NCBI GenBank assembly: GCA_009667805.1
Contig: CM019063.1
Coordinates: forward strand, 356,443,307-356,507,306
Source of the DNA: Leptobrachium leishanense
Taxonomy: Eukaryota; Chordata; Amphibia; Anura; Megophryidae
Length of the DNA stretch: 64,000 nucleotides
Direction: 5' to 3'
Shown here: piece by piece, positions 22,869-33,710 of the stretch
Position numbering within the stretch: position 1 is the stretch's first letter
How the letters are laid out: each line of letters begins with the position of its first letter
Notes under the pieces: model-generated
What the model saw: the letters and a program-made list of their open reading frames with translations, nothing else
The model's database searches: none
What the model was told of the DNA's origin: nothing
Program-made: the position numbers and the translations under genes

Positions 22869-23945
22869 GTTTAACAACTAACAAGACTTAATTCGGGCGA
22901 CTAATCAGTAAATAGTCTACAGCTCTGCGGATCCGTCCGTGCTTCCAGTTTCTTGCGTTCCTTCCATTGCGAATGTCCGGAAACGTTTCAAGCGGAAGTG
23001 ACGTGACGGAGATTCTTGTGGCTTGGCATCCCAAAAGCGAAAGCAAGAGATCGGAACTAGATGATTCTTCCGATTAACGGCACATGCTCCCGCTGATCAG
23101 AGCCTTTCAGAGAAACGTGTCCTATACAAATGAATCTTTAACTCTTAAATGTCCAGGGGCAGGAATCCACCTGGGTCCTGCATCAATCCTTCCAGTACAT
23201 AAGGAGAAAAAATAAAACAAAACAACACATTCACATTAATACTCAAACCACAATATTAAAAAAACCTAAAAGAATATAAAAAAGAATTAGAAAATCTAAA
23301 CATGGAGAAAGAAACACTGCTTAGAGACAAATTTTTATATCCATATCAATGTTCAAACTACCTGACTTCCATGTACCCATTTTGTATATCCACTCTGTCT
23401 CTTTTTTAGCTAAACACTTCACAAAATCCCCTCCTCTCCAGTCTTTCTTTACTAGATCAATCCCTAACCATTTAAAATTCCTTAATGTATATTGAGAACA
23501 ATTGTTACAGTGTACTGGGACACTATGGTCTGTTTTTTCTTTTTTGATATTTCCCAGATGCTCAAGTATTCTTATTTTCAATTTGCGGGCCATTCTCCCC
23601 ACATATTGTGCCCCACAAGGGCATTCCAACAAATATATAACTCCCATACTGTTACGATTGATAAAAGAGTTTATCTCATAAACCTGACCAGTAACATTGC
23701 TTTTAAAATTAACCCTTTTACTGTCTTGGGCTATACACGCTCTACAGTTCCCACATTTAAAAAAACCTTTTGGCTTAACAGTATTAAAAATTCCTTCAGG
23801 TTTCTCTTTAATTTTTGGAAATTGACTTGGAGCCAAACTATTTTTCACATTCTGGGCTTTCTTGAAGATAACCACAGGGGATTTAGGAATGGTATCCTTT
23901 AATATCGGATCTGCTTGCAAAATCGATCAGTGTTTTTTCAATATT
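22869..23945 (-). mobile_element. Penelope-like element 2 (5'-truncated)
   Basis: About 1.1 kb with an open GIY-YIG ORF (23321-23920) and about 450 bases of 3' non-coding sequence reaching the edge of copy D at 22868. Its 5' side abuts the terminal repeat of the gypsy-like element at about 23945, so it appears to have truncated or inserted into that repeat. Confidence 0.75.
23321..23920 (-). CDS. Penelope-like GIY-YIG endonuclease C-terminal ORF, open
   Basis: A 199-residue uninterrupted frame. A Cys pair motif (KCGNCRACIA, about residue 57) is followed by VIYLLECPCGAQYVGRMARK, the GIY and YIG-like strands with the typical CPCG of Penelope-like elements, then RILEHLGNIKK (catalytic Arg), HSVPVHC, WRGGDFVKCLAKKETEWIYK (catalytic Glu region) and a stop. 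The chosen Met is only the first in the remaining frame; the true protein would begin with a reverse transcriptase upstream, which is missing. No promoter is visible, so it is probably a dead 3' fragment despite the open frame. Confidence 0.82.
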   Translation of the reverse strand: MQADPILKDTIPKSPVVIFKKAQNVKNSLAPSQFPKIKEKPEGIFNTVKPKGFFKCGNCRACIAQDSKRVNFKSNVTGQVYEINSFINRNSMGVIYLLECPCGAQYVGRMARKLKIRILEHLGNIKKEKTDHSVPVHCNNCSQYTLRNFKWLGIDLVKKDWRGGDFVKCLAKKETEWIYKMGTWKSGSLNIDMDIKICL

Positions 23946-24104
23946 CTTCTTAATTGTTGCTGCTGTATGCAGGTTACAGGGCAGGAGCAGTACAGGTTGT
24001 GTACCACCAGGGGGTTTTCCAGTAGTGTTACAGTGAAGGATCCTGACAGTACTCCCCCTTCAGAGTCACACACTGGGTGACCAAGAACTGGCTGTAGCTG
24101 GATG

Positions 24105-24854
24105 TCAGCGGGCAGGAGGAGAATACGTCCAATTTCCTGATACAGGGTCCTGTGCGGGTATAGCAAAGACCCCCTGGACAGTATAAGAATCCAGGTTTCC
24201 AGGTGGAGTATCTGGACGTGTACAAGTGCCATGGCCTCGTAGACTCCTGGAAACAGAGGGACACCGGTAGGAGGCTGGGTTACCAGGGATCTTTGTGCCC
24301 AAATAGGCAGATGGCATAGGGACAGGTGTAGCCTGTAGCTTATCCTGGGCCCCTCCAGCATTGGGTATGGTAGCACAGGTCTGGAGACGGTTTTTCCTCT
24401 GTTGTCTTGGGGCCTTAGATCTGGATTTCTTACAGGTGTCACTCTCCAGGGTGTTGGGGACAACAGAATTGTTCGCCATGCTGATGCCCACATATTCAGA
24501 TGGCACCAAGGTAGGTATGTAGTCCTCACAGGTGTTCCACTCATGATCAGACTCTTCACTGGGTGGATCGAGGTTATGCCAAGCTCTCATATGGGGTGAG
24601 GTGGTGGCAGCCTCCACCCGTCCTCCCTCGTAGGTAAGCTGGTCAGCATAGTGGTATCCCTTGGTACCTGCTCTGGATCTGAATAATGAGAGGCTAGGTG
24701 GCCAAATGGCAAAAAAATCACACAGAGGGTCATAACCAACACCTTCAACTTCACGGATGGCCACATCTTGCTGGCTGAGAGTGGTGGAAGTTGTGGTTGT
24801 ACCTGTAATCTGTATGCACATAACCTCCATAGGGAGCGGAGGTTCTGGTTCCAC
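24105..24854 (-). CDS. Unknown ORF of the gypsy-like element
   Basis: An open frame of 249 codons downstream of the gag-like remnant and upstream of the second terminal repeat. I do not recognise it. The translation has a Thr/Ser-rich start, an acidic patch (PPSEESDHEWNTCED) and a basic patch (CKKSRSKAPRQQRKNR), but no catalytic motif, no Cys/His finger and no transmembrane segment. It overruns the second terminal repeat's edge only slightly. It could be a rearranged gag or env relic, a captured sequence, or a chance frame; the low-complexity composition keeps confidence modest. Confidence 0.4.
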   Translation of the reverse strand: MEPEPPLPMEVMCIQITGTTTTSTTLSQQDVAIREVEGVGYDPLCDFFAIWPPSLSLFRSRAGTKGYHYADQLTYEGGRVEAATTSPHMRAWHNLDPPSEESDHEWNTCEDYIPTLVPSEYVGISMANNSVVPNTLESDTCKKSRSKAPRQQRKNRLQTCATIPNAGGAQDKLQATPVPMPSAYLGTKIPGNPASYRCPSVSRSLRGHGTCTRPDTPPGNLDSYTVQGVFAIPAQDPVSGNWTYSPPAR

Positions 24855-24949
24855 AGGTGTACTTTCAAAGGAAGAACTGGATCTGGCTCCATGGGCATAG
24901 TAGTCTCTGACTCCATAGAAATTTCAGACTCCCCCTGATCATAGATGGA

Positions 24950-25506
24950 CTACAGAGATACCCGGTTCCTGAGCGCAGTGGGCACGGATCTTCCGGGGGC
25001 AGGTCTGGGTGCAGGAGGTTTTGATTCTGGAGATCTCCTGGGCACTGGAAGTTTCCTGGAGGCCAGTTTGGGCAGGGGTACCGGCTTAGGGCTGACAGGT
25101 TTTAACACAGTAGCAGGCCTGGGAGCCTGAGGTTGCTGCAGAGTTCTATGCACTGGAGCGTGTTTGGGACTAGCAGCAGACTTTGGCAGTCGCTTGACAT
25201 TTGTGGTTCTGGGAGGTTTTACTGGGCAATTTGAGACCCAATGTGACCCTACCCCGCAGTACAGGGTGAGGTTGTCTGTCGTCTCCTGGCACATTCTTTG
25301 AGGGACAATGGGTCTCTGTACTTGCTACCTAAAGGTATACGCTCCTTAGGTGAGTGTCCCCGTCGATTGCGGAGCAAGCTCTCCACCATTGCAGCAAAGC
25401 TTTTCAGCACCTCCTGGAGACATAGCAGGGTAGATTGCAGGACTGCGGGTTCATTTAGTTTTGGCTGGTTCATTCTAACTGAACTGGGTTGGTACCTGGG
25501 TGGCAC
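24950..25506 (-). pseudogene. Gag-like remnant with zinc knuckle (gypsy-like element)
   Basis: The start MPPRYQPSSVRMNQPKLNEP lies at 25506, followed by a Leu-rich, probably coiled stretch (LLCLQEVLKSFAAMVESLL) and, after a frameshift near 25280, the retroviral-type zinc knuckle LYCGVGSHWVSNCP. The first cysteine of the C-x2-C pair is missing (Thr in its place), so metal binding is doubtful. A basic Pro-rich tail follows. The knuckle resembles Ty3/gypsy Gag of the sushi type, but the capsid domain expected between coil and knuckle is absent, so this is an internally deleted gag. Confidence 0.6.
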
Positions 25507-25882
25507 CTGGATAGCAGGGGTATGAACTCAGGATGCAGTGTCCTGCACAGATAAGCAGGTGGGTAGGGATATGGAGGATGATGTGGAAATAAACTAACCA
25601 GTGATTTTCAGAAGGATAATGGTGAAGTTGCAGGAAGCAGAAATAATAAACAGGAACAGATGGGTACAGCAGAGCAGCGAGTAAACAGCACTTCACTCTC
25701 TCAGCACAAGAGCTGCAATGAACCAGCAAAGGTCTGGCTGGGGCGTGGTGCCTTTATTCTGTGTGTTTGTCAGGTGTTTGGTGTTTAACTGTTGCTGCTG
25801 TATGCAGGTTACAGGGCAGGAGCAGTACAGGACGTGTACCACCAGGGGGGTTTCCAGGATGGTTACAGCCAAGGATCCTGAC

Positions 25883-27180
25883 AAGTAACCATGAAGAGTA
25901 AGTCATCAGCATAAGTTGAGACTTTGTGGCACGAGTTGTGACCCTCGATCCCCGAGATATCTCCGTTTCGACGAATCACCTCCAACAACGGTTCGAGGGT
26001 CAGAGTTAACAGGAGGGGGGACAGTGGACAACCCAGGTGGATCCTGTTATGAATGTCCATCACGCCCAACAATGCCTTGTTAGCCCGAACACGTGCCATG
26101 GGGCGTCATAAAGCGCAGTTAACCACCTGAGAAAAGGCCCCCCAATCCAGACTCGTCGCAAGACAGCGAACATAAAGCTCCAGCGTACTCTATCAAAAGC
26201 CTTCTCCACGTCGGTGGAGAGCAGAAGGAGGCCAGTATGTGAAGCGTGAGCAAGACCGATTGCTCCCAGAGCACGGGTCATTGTGTCTCGAGCTTCTCTC
26301 CCAGGCACAAAGCCCACTTGGTCCGGATGCACCAAGAAAGGTAGAAGAGGCGCGAGACGAGATGCCATAATCTTAGCTCAAATTTTGATGTCCGTGTTCA
26401 TCAAAGAGATAGGTCTGTAGTTGCAGACGTCTGATCTGTCTTTCCCTAGTGGCCGAAAGCATATGGTTGTGGAGAGTTGCCCCTTTACAGAGAGCAGAAA
26501 AGAGGGCCACCAAGCGAGGTGTCAATGTAGAAGAGAAGGTCTGATAATATTCTGCCGGCAGGCCATCAGGGCCCAGCACTTGCCCTTCTTAAGGCCTGCT
26601 AGGGCAGATTGGATCTCAGCGTCCTCAATCGGTGCGTCTAAGATGGAGGATGTTGCTGGAGGAAGGGTGCGAGCTACAGTATCCGACAAATAGTCGGCAA
26701 TCATGGTCAAAGAGGGCCCCGAATCCGACTCTAAATCCATGCCATAAAGGCCCTGATAAAAGTGCCGAAATTCCTTCAACATGTAATCTGGGCGAGAGGT
26801 AACAGTTCCATCTGGAAGTTGGAGCTTAGCAATGTATGTCGCATCTCGACGTTTCCAAAGTATGCGAGTGGGGAGTCTGCAAGGCTTATTCTCGCAAAGC
26901 GTGAAATTACATTTGGTCTTGTATGCCACAAAGCGAACATCCGCATCTAGCAAGCCATCAAGCTCTCGGCTTTTAGCCGTCAGGGATGCGTAGTCGGAAT
27001 CAAGTGCAGAGGAGTGGTGAGTCAATTCCAGATCGCGTATCTCAGACAGCAAATTCTGTATGGTCTCAGAACGGTTCTTCTTAAACGCAGTAGACCGTCT
27101 AATAAAAACTCTGCGAACTACCGCCTTGTGTGCCTCCCAGAGGGTAGACACAGAGATATCAGGGGTCTAATTTTCAGCCA
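25883..27180 (-). pseudogene. L1/Tx1-type LINE ORF2 remnant (reverse transcriptase)
   Basis: Three minus-strand frames line up as one ORF2 segment: 27151-26522 (linker after the endonuclease, with ATSSILDAPIEDAEIQSAL and GLKKGKCWALMA, the latter near the LKxGKSPGxDG motif), 26368-26060 (FLVHPDQVGFVPGREARD and TDVEKAFDRVRW, the motif A aspartate) and 26099-25863 (LGCPLSPLL and YADDLLFMV, motif C). Frameshifts separate the pieces. The endonuclease side and everything after motif C are missing, the latter at the gypsy-like terminal repeat at 25882. The core Asp residues are intact but the ORF is dead. Confidence 0.85.
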
Positions 27181-27238
27181 AATAGGAGCGAAGGCAGGTG
27201 TCAGCATCTGCAACAAAAGTCGGGTCATGGAACAAAGA

Positions 27239-27460
27239 TGTGTTCTATACATTATACAGAGAAGGGTATTAATTAATGCAGGAGGATGTTATATACATTA
27301 TACAGAGAGGGGTATTGATGCAGGTGGATGTTCTATACATTAAACAGAGAGGGGTATTAATTAATGCAGGAGGATGTTCTATACATCTATACATTATACA
27401 GACAGGGGTAATAATTAATGCAGGAGGGTGTTCTATACATTATACAGAGAGGAGCATTTT
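27239..27460. repeat. 46-bp tandem repeat, about five units
   Basis: Units begin TGTTCTATACATTATACAGA and end TTAATTAATGCAGGAGGA, with small internal losses. It adjoins the foldback at 27480. Confidence 0.9.
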
Positions 27461-27479
27461 TTTTAGCCCTTTAAATCTA

Positions 27480-27775
27480 GTGGCTGTGAGCGCTGAGATC
27501 AGCTGCTTGTTACATTATCTCTCAGTACAATTTATCAGGCTCAGCTGTTACAGTAACTGAATGCTGCTCATCACAGCGCTCAGAGTTTTAGTAAAACAAG
27601 GAAATAATATTGCTATAACCTATTATATATAAAAATATTATTTACTAGTTTTACTGAAACTCTGAGCACTGTGATGAGTAGCAGTTAGTGACTGTAACAG
27701 CTTTGCCTGACACATTGTGCTGAGAGTGAGAGATACTGTAACAAGCAGCTGATCTCTGCCCTCTGAGGAGCCACT
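27480..27775. repeat. Imperfect foldback element (~110-bp arms)
   Basis: Left arm about 27487-27597 (GATCAGCTGCTTGTTACA ... CAGAGTTTTAGTAAAAC) is largely complementary to the right arm 27648-27770 (GTTTTACT... TGTAACAAGCAGCTGATC). The AT-rich centre is 27598-27647. It has the look of a MITE; no clear target duplication. 27776-27999 shows nothing recognisable. Confidence 0.75.
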
Positions 27776-27999
27776 GCAATAGTAATTGTATCTGCTGGTT
27801 TTCGGATGAATCAAATTAGTTTTCATACTAAAGAACTGAAAACTAATTTCTTTATCAACTAAATAATCCATTAGTTAAAAACAAGATTTCGTACTGTGCA
27901 CATGTCTACTAATAACAATATAACAGCATATTAACAGAGTATGGCACTCTACCACAGGGGATGCTTGGAAAAAATTTGTGGGAGAAATAAGTGCCGGAT

Positions 28000-29088
28000 G
28001 ACACATGGTACAGTACCGCACTCGGAGGTGAGGCACAGAAATTATTGTTCAAAAAAAATATAGCCCTCGATGTCGGGGCTAACAATAAGTACATTGCCTC
28101 GCATGGAGGTGAGGTGCAAAAAGCACCAATGCAGATCGCCACGTACATTTTATGTCAAGGTACAGGGCCCTGCAGCGGAAAGAGTGAAGAACTTGTATAT
28201 CCACTTGCAGGGGAAAGGGCGAAAGAACCAACAGCTCTAAATGTAGGGGGAAGGGAAAATCCCACCACAACATTCCCCCATGTGGAGTTGTATAAGGTCT
28301 GAGATATGTGGCATAGGGAGAATCTGTCCCACTGTTAGCATATCTTCCAGTGGGAGTCTTTCCATTGTTCGACAAGCTGTGGGTTGGGGTAAAGCATTTC
28401 CCACATGTAGTGTATAAAAGTCATAAGAGTCAATTTATAGTTGTTGGAATGTAAGACTTGGACAAAACATTTTCCGCATTCAGGGTATTCAAGAGATTGG
28501 TTTCCCATGCCGATTCGTGAATGGTCCTTAAAAGAAGTAACATAGGTAAAACATTTTCCTTGTATAGTACGTATAAAATGTGTTCCTCCTGTGGAAATCC
28601 GTATGTGTACTGCAATATGCTAGCATAAAACATTTGCCTTTTTCAGCACATTTGAAAGTCTGGTCTCTCGTGCAGAGTCATAAGAGGTCGGTGAGATATG
28701 TGGCATAGGTAAACCAGTTCCCACTTTTAGCGCATTCTCCAGTGGGAGCCTCTCCATGGTTCGGAAGTTGGGGGGTTGGGCTAAAACATTTCCCACATTC
28801 GGCGTATGAAAGTTTTTTTTGCCAATGTGAGTCATTTTATGGTTCTTGGTAAGTAAGACTAGGGGCAAAACATTTTCCGCATTCAGGGCATTCAATAGAT
28901 TGGTCTCCCATGCTGATTTGTATATGGTCTTTTAGAGAGGCGGCACAAGTAAAACATTTCCCACATGTAGTGCCAATAAAACATGGTCCACCCATGGAAA
29001 CCATTGTATGTGCTTCAATTAGTGGGGCATAACAAAAACCATCACTCATAGTCAGCACATCCACAGCACCTGAAATCCTGACTCTCAC
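28000..29088 (-). pseudogene. Degenerate C2H2 zinc-finger array (KRAB-type-like gene remnant)
   Basis: Minus-strand frames repeatedly give decayed C2H2 fingers: TCGKCFTCAASLKDH, CPECGKCFAPSLTYQ, AECGKCFSPTPQL, CAEKGKCF and similar, roughly every 84 bp over about 1 kb, with TGE-type linkers recognisable as MERLPLE-like translations in a shifted frame. Stops and frameshifts interrupt every few fingers, and many Cys or His ligands are lost. In vertebrates such tandem fingers belong to large DNA-binding repressor families. This is the only possible trace of a host gene in the window, and it is clearly dead. Confidence 0.75.
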
Positions 29089-29408
29089 CTGCAGATAGGG
29101 GACAGGGCCGTGTAGAGCAGTATTAAAGGGCCTCTACGTGAGCCCTCAGGGTGTATGGTAGTCTTCCACAGCAGGGTCTGGTTGTGTCGGGGCTCTGTCC
29201 CGGGTCGACGCTGCTGACCACGGGATCTCTGCCTACGGACTCCAGGCGTGACCAGTGGTGTATTTCAGCAGCCCTCCAGCTCCCAATCCCAAACACTAAG
29301 CGACGTCAGATCCATCGCCGTCACGAAGGCAGGGACATTCGCTGGGTGGCATATGGTATGTTGTACTCCATTCTTCTGAGCTGACAGGGTGAAAGGAAAG
29401 CTACATCG

Positions 29409-30059
29409 TTACTGAATGTCAGCTTGGCGTAGGGCCTGGGTCGCAGGATGTAAGCAACATCTGGCTGACAGAGTGAAGGGAGACAAGTCCTTGGAAGAAT
29501 TCCATGGTGTTACTGTGGAAGGCCAACGAACGGGATGACCGCGACTCTGCCATGATCCTCTCCTTAAGTGCATAGTTTGGCAGGCAGCATATGATGTCCC
29601 GGGGCGGTGCGGTGGGTGTGGGCGCAAGGCCCTGTGGACTCTGTCCATAGGGATCTCATCGGGAGACTGCCAGCCTAGTACCATGCAGAAGGCCTCATTC
29701 AATAGGGTGTGCAAATCCTCTGGACCCTCTGATTCTTCCAGGCTGCGGACGCGGATATTATGACCCCAGCCCTGGTGGACAAGGTCTTCAATGCAGCGTT
29801 GTAACTCACCGAAAGCTGCCGGGGGAGGCGCCTGAACAGGTGGATGGTTCGCCCTGTTTTCTATCCGGTCCTCTCTAGATGCTAGAGCCTCGACATCCGT
29901 CCAGACCTCTCTGATGTCGCCAGCAAAGCTCTCATGGAGGTCCGTAACCAGGTCTGTAAGGTCGGCTTTAATAGGGAGAGCCAAAATTAGACACTCCAGG
30001 CAGCGAATAGCCTCAGTGGGGTCTGATGGCGGGTGCGGGGTAGAAGGACCTCCCACCAT
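29409..30059 (-). pseudogene. L1 ORF1-like RNA-binding protein remnant
   Basis: A 216-codon frame starting at 30059. A Leu/Ala-rich segment with heptad character (ECLILALPIKADLTDLVTDL) leads to GWGHNIRVRSLEES and PMDRVHRALRP, the conserved RNA-recognition region of L1 ORF1 proteins (N-x-R-x-R-G-[LI]-x-E and D-R-x-H-R). After this the frame slides into unrelated codons near 29600, so the C-terminal domain is frameshifted. Family knowledge: ORF1p trimerises by coiled coil and coats LINE RNA. Confidence 0.78.
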
Positions 30060-30870
30060 CTTGTCACGTGGAGAGGCCAGAGCTGCAGACGGAATCTGGC
30101 TAATAATAATAATAGCTGGCCCGTAGCATGGGTCGGTCGGTGTGTGGGGGGCTTAGGGGTGTGCAGCTTCAGTTTGCCACGCAACATGACCAAGGGCGGC
30201 AATAAGAAGTAGCTTATCATCGGAGGGGATTCAGGAGCTCTATTCCTTTGTGGCCATCTTGGTCTCAGGTCAGGACATGCCCCAATTCCTGTGCAATTTC
30301 ATGGTAATTCGGCTATTCAAAACGCTGTCGATTCACCAAATATTGGCGAATTGCCAGTGAAACTCAGTGCAATTTGGCAGCAGTAAAATTCCCCATAGAG
30401 AAGTAATGGTTAACCTATTCAGAGGACACCAAACAGCAGAGAAGAGTTGGCTAAATGCCCAGATTTTTTGAGGTTTTGTTTGACAGGTTTAAACATTTTA
30501 AATCCAGGGGTCGTGTCCTCACCTCTGACCATAATGGGCGCTTGTTAGCTGGGCTCCTCCATGCACGTCACAGATAATTATCTGTCCCTCATCTACCTGC
30601 ATAATGGGCAACAACAGGTGACTCACTCAGGCTCCTGGTCCCTCGAAGGATCATTCTGGCTCACCGCAGACCAGCATCCGTGGCTATTTATCACCACAGC
30701 AGGGCCCATCAGCTTTCTTCGAGGCATCCAATATGGCAGCCGCGACTCCATCCACCCTCCGCATGCAGCGCCTGGGAGCCCCAATCTGACCTTCAGCAGC
30801 TGCTCCGTTTGCTGCCCACCAGGGAATGATCTAGCTGCTGTCACATGGCATATGCACCTCTCTCTCTGGT

Positions 30871-31068
30871 GAAATCCTGCAGGTACGGCAGGACATTCAG
30901 GGCCTCACGCAACCTGTTGAGGTGGAGGAGGGGCAGCGAGCACAGGAGGGGGTTATCCAAGCATACTCATTACAGCTTGCTACACATCACCACTTGCTTC
31001 AGATCCTCATGGCGCAGGTTGAAGATTTGGAAAATAGGGCTCGGCGCAACAATATCAGAATGCGAAGC
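30871..31068 (+). pseudogene. Short L1 ORF1 coiled-coil fragment
   Basis: Plus-strand translation EILQVRQDIQGLTQPVEVEE leads to QVEDLENRARRNNIRMR, the L1 ORF1 coiled coil followed by the start of the RNA-recognition region (R-R-N-N-I-R-x-R). The frame then decays. It is on the opposite strand to the ORF1 remnant at 29.4-30.1 kb, so the two are separate insertions. 30060-30870 and 31069-31413 show no further recognisable feature. Confidence 0.7.
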
Positions 31069-31679
31069 GGGATACCGACAATCTTCGCTGAACCCTGACT
31101 CACTTATTTAATGTGCTGCCTAATGAGCTCCTAATACCACTGTAGAAATGGAATGCTGGCACCAAGCTCTGAGGCATAGGGGTCTGTCTGGGGGTCCCCT
31201 CCGTGATGTCATTTGTTGCATACTTTGCTTTGTCATCAAAGCAAGGAAATTTACCTTCTATTCAAATCACTAGAACCCACTCTGGTGGTTGCAGACTCTA
31301 GCCCAACCTCCTCTGGATTCATCCAGAGAAACACAGGAATGAAGGTTGTGACAGATCTCTGTACCCCGACAGGTTCACATCTGCCAATGCCGCTTCCTTG
31401 CAGGACCCCCATGCAAGGCCGGATTAACATAGGGGCAGATGGAGCGGTCGCTCCAGGCCCCGTTCTAAAAATAGGCCCACAGGAGCTGGTCGACTGATAG
31501 CGAGTGCCGAGTTTGCTTTGATCAGCCCTGCCTGCAGCAGAACCCGGAACTTGGATAAAAACAAAGCATTTCCTTTGAGCAGAGGTTGAGAGGTGGAGCC
31601 GCTCTTTGAAGTCACGTGCTTCCCTGCACAGCGTGAAGAGTTTGAGAAGCTTTTGCTCCAACCACCGGGAGATAACGTG

Positions 31680-31783
31680 CGGCTTCTGTGTATAGCTCTG
31701 TGTATAGCTGCGTGTGCATCCTCTGTATAGCTGCATGTGCTTGTCCTCTTTGCATATATCCTCTCTGCATGTATGTGTCCTCT
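31680..31783. repeat. TGTATAGCTGC array, left piece
   Basis: Units built on TGTCCTCTGTATAGCTGCATG; continues in phase at 45938 after the 31784-45937 insertion and at 50062 after the Tc1 insertion. Confidence 0.8.
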
Positions 31784-31856
31784 CATAGGCGTGCGAACGG
31801 GGTGTGCCGGGTGTGCCTAGGCACACCATAATGCCGGCCTGCGGCACATTCTGGGT

Positions 31857-32640
31857 CCAGGCTGGCCGCATCCGATGGATAGCCGCCGGGACCCCTCATC
31901 CCCGCGGGACTGGCGGCAGCCTCTGCTTCCCTGGTGGTCCCTGTGGTTCGTAGGGTGCTGCACTGCGATTTGTGCATGGCACACAGACCGCACAGCACAT
32001 CCCACACTGACACGAGCGGCCGGCGATCTCTGATGACCTGTCACCTGACCGCCGGCGCTTTGACAAAGTCAGTAAGCGCCGGCGGTCAGGTGACAGGTCA
32101 TCAGCGATCGCCGGCCGCTCGTGTCAGTGAGGGATGTGCTGTGCGGTCTGTGTGCCATGCACAGATCGCAGTGCAGCACCCCACGAACCACAGGGACCAC
32201 CAGGGAAGCGGAGGCTGCCGCCAGGCCCGCGGAGATGGGGGTCCCGGTGGCTATCCATTAGGGATGTGCGTTTCGGGTTTCGGAATTTCGGAATTTTCAC
32301 GAAATTTCCCGATTCGTGTTTTCGGATGCGGCCGATTTTCCGAAAAAAAATTTAGATCCGAAAATGGCAGATCCGAAAAGTTTTCCGAGCCGAAACGAAA
32401 TATTTTCGGAATTTTCGAATGTACTTGAAATGTGTCAAATTGAAATTTATTGCTTTGAAACGAGGAGAACAGACGTTCCGAAAAAACGAAAATTTTTGAA
32501 AATATGAAAAGTCGATACAAAAAACGAGCTAAGTGACACGAAAATACAAAAAATGGTCGAAAAGTTTAAAAATCTGAAAAATCGAATCGAACCGAAAAAA
32601 AATCGGTGCACAAGCCTACTATCCATCGGATGCGGTCAGC
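31857..32640. repeat. Near-perfect ~200-bp-arm palindrome
   Basis: The left arm (31857 to about 32062) is the reverse complement of the right arm (about 32074 onward, interrupted at 32259-32618 by a MITE and finishing at about 32640). Only about 12 bases (TGACAAAGTCAG) lie between the arms, the central stem being CCGGCGCTT/AAGCGCCGG. The arms are GC-rich. Such a structure would extrude a long hairpin. Confidence 0.9.
32259..32618. mobile_element. 360-bp hAT MITE rich in TTCGG/CGAAA
   Basis: Starts TAGGGATGTGCG and ends GTGCACAAGCCTA, flanked by a perfect 8-bp duplication CTATCCAT (32251-32258 and 32619-32626). It interrupts the right arm of the palindrome. The interior is almost wholly degenerate TTTCGGA/CCGAAAA words, similar in style to the subterminal zone of the large BED-hAT family here, whose terminus is TAGGGATGAGCG. 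Confidence 0.92.
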
Positions 32641-32799
32641 CGGGTTCCCCCTCCTCGACCCCCCACTCTGTGCCACTGGACCACCAATGATTCATATTCA
32701 GCCTCCTCCCTGCAAGCAAAAAAACAAACAAAGGTAAGCAGGAGAGGGGGCGATTTTTATATATCAAAAATATTTTTAATAGTGTATTCGAAATATTTA

Positions 32800-33710
32800 A
32801 ACACAGAGTTTTATGGCTGTGGATTCTGTGATACACATCTACTGCTGAGTTTTATGGCTGTGGATTCTGTGATACACTGATACACACTGCATACTGCTGA
32901 GTTAAATGGCTGTGGATTCTTTGATATACATACGCTGCATACTGCTGAGTTTTATGGCTGTGGATTCTGTGATACACATATACTGCTGAGTTTTATGGCT
33001 GTGGATTCTGTGATACACATACTGCTGAGTTTTATGGCTGTGGATTCTGTGATACACTGATACACACTGCTGAGTTTTATGGCTGTGGATTCTGTGATAC
33101 ACATACACTGCATACTGCTGAGTTTTATGGCTGTGTATTCTGTGATACACATATACTGCTGAGTTTTATGGCTGTGGATTCTGTGATACACTGATACACA
33201 CTGCATACTGCTGAGTTTTATTGCTGTGGATTCTCTGATACGCTCATTCACACCGCACATTGCTTGGTTTTATTGCTGTGGATTCTGTGATATGCTCATT
33301 CACGCTGTATACTGCTGAGTTTTATGGCTGTGGATTCTTTGATACGCTCATTCACACCGCACATTGCTTGTTTTTATTGCTGTGGATTCTGTGATACGCT
33401 CATACACACTGCACATTGCTGAATTTTATTGCTGTGGAGCTCTGATACGCTCATACACTCTGTATATTACTGAAGGTTTTATTGCTGTGAATCTCTGATA
33501 CGCTCATACACACTGCGCATTACTGTGGGTTTTATTACTGTGGTACTCTGTGATACGTTCATACACACCGCACATTACTGTGGGTTTTATTCCTGTGGAG
33601 CTCTGTGATACGCTCACACACACTGCACTTTACTGTGAGTTTTATTGTTGTGGATTCTGGGATATGCTCATACACACTGCACATTAATGTGGGCTTTATT
33701 GCTACATACC
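32800..33710. repeat. Satellite with TGCTGAGTTTTATGGCTGTGG units
   Basis: About twenty units of 40-60 bp carrying GAGTTTTATGGCTGTGGATT and CTGTGATACACATA, more diverged to the right, where the unit becomes CGCTCATACACACTGCACAT. Open frames on the minus strand are repeat by-products. Confidence 0.93.

Larger units (their letters stand above)
23946..25882 (-). mobile_element. Non-autonomous Ty3/gypsy-like LTR element
   Basis: Two direct copies of a terminal sequence, reading on the minus strand TGTCAGGATCCTT then CTGGTGGTACAC and CTGCCCTGTAACCTGCATAC, lie at 25788-25882 and about 23952-24050, in the same orientation. The right-hand copy continues through CAGAATAAAGGCACC (polyadenylation signal, about 25755). 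The left-hand copy is cut by Penelope-like element 2, so LTR length cannot be fixed. Between them are a gag-like remnant with a zinc knuckle and a second ORF of unknown function. No protease, reverse transcriptase, RNase H or integrase is seen. Confidence 0.7.

Noticed and set aside
23085..23135. CTGATCAGAGCCTTTCAGAG then AAACGTGTCC as a hammerhead
   Set aside because: Core is CUGAUCA, breaking the invariant G; no pairing for stem I or stem II; and it is antisense to the neighbouring Penelope-like ORF.
26421..26693. Plus-strand frames over the L1 remnant
   Set aside because: Shadow of the minus-strand reverse transcriptase coding sequence.
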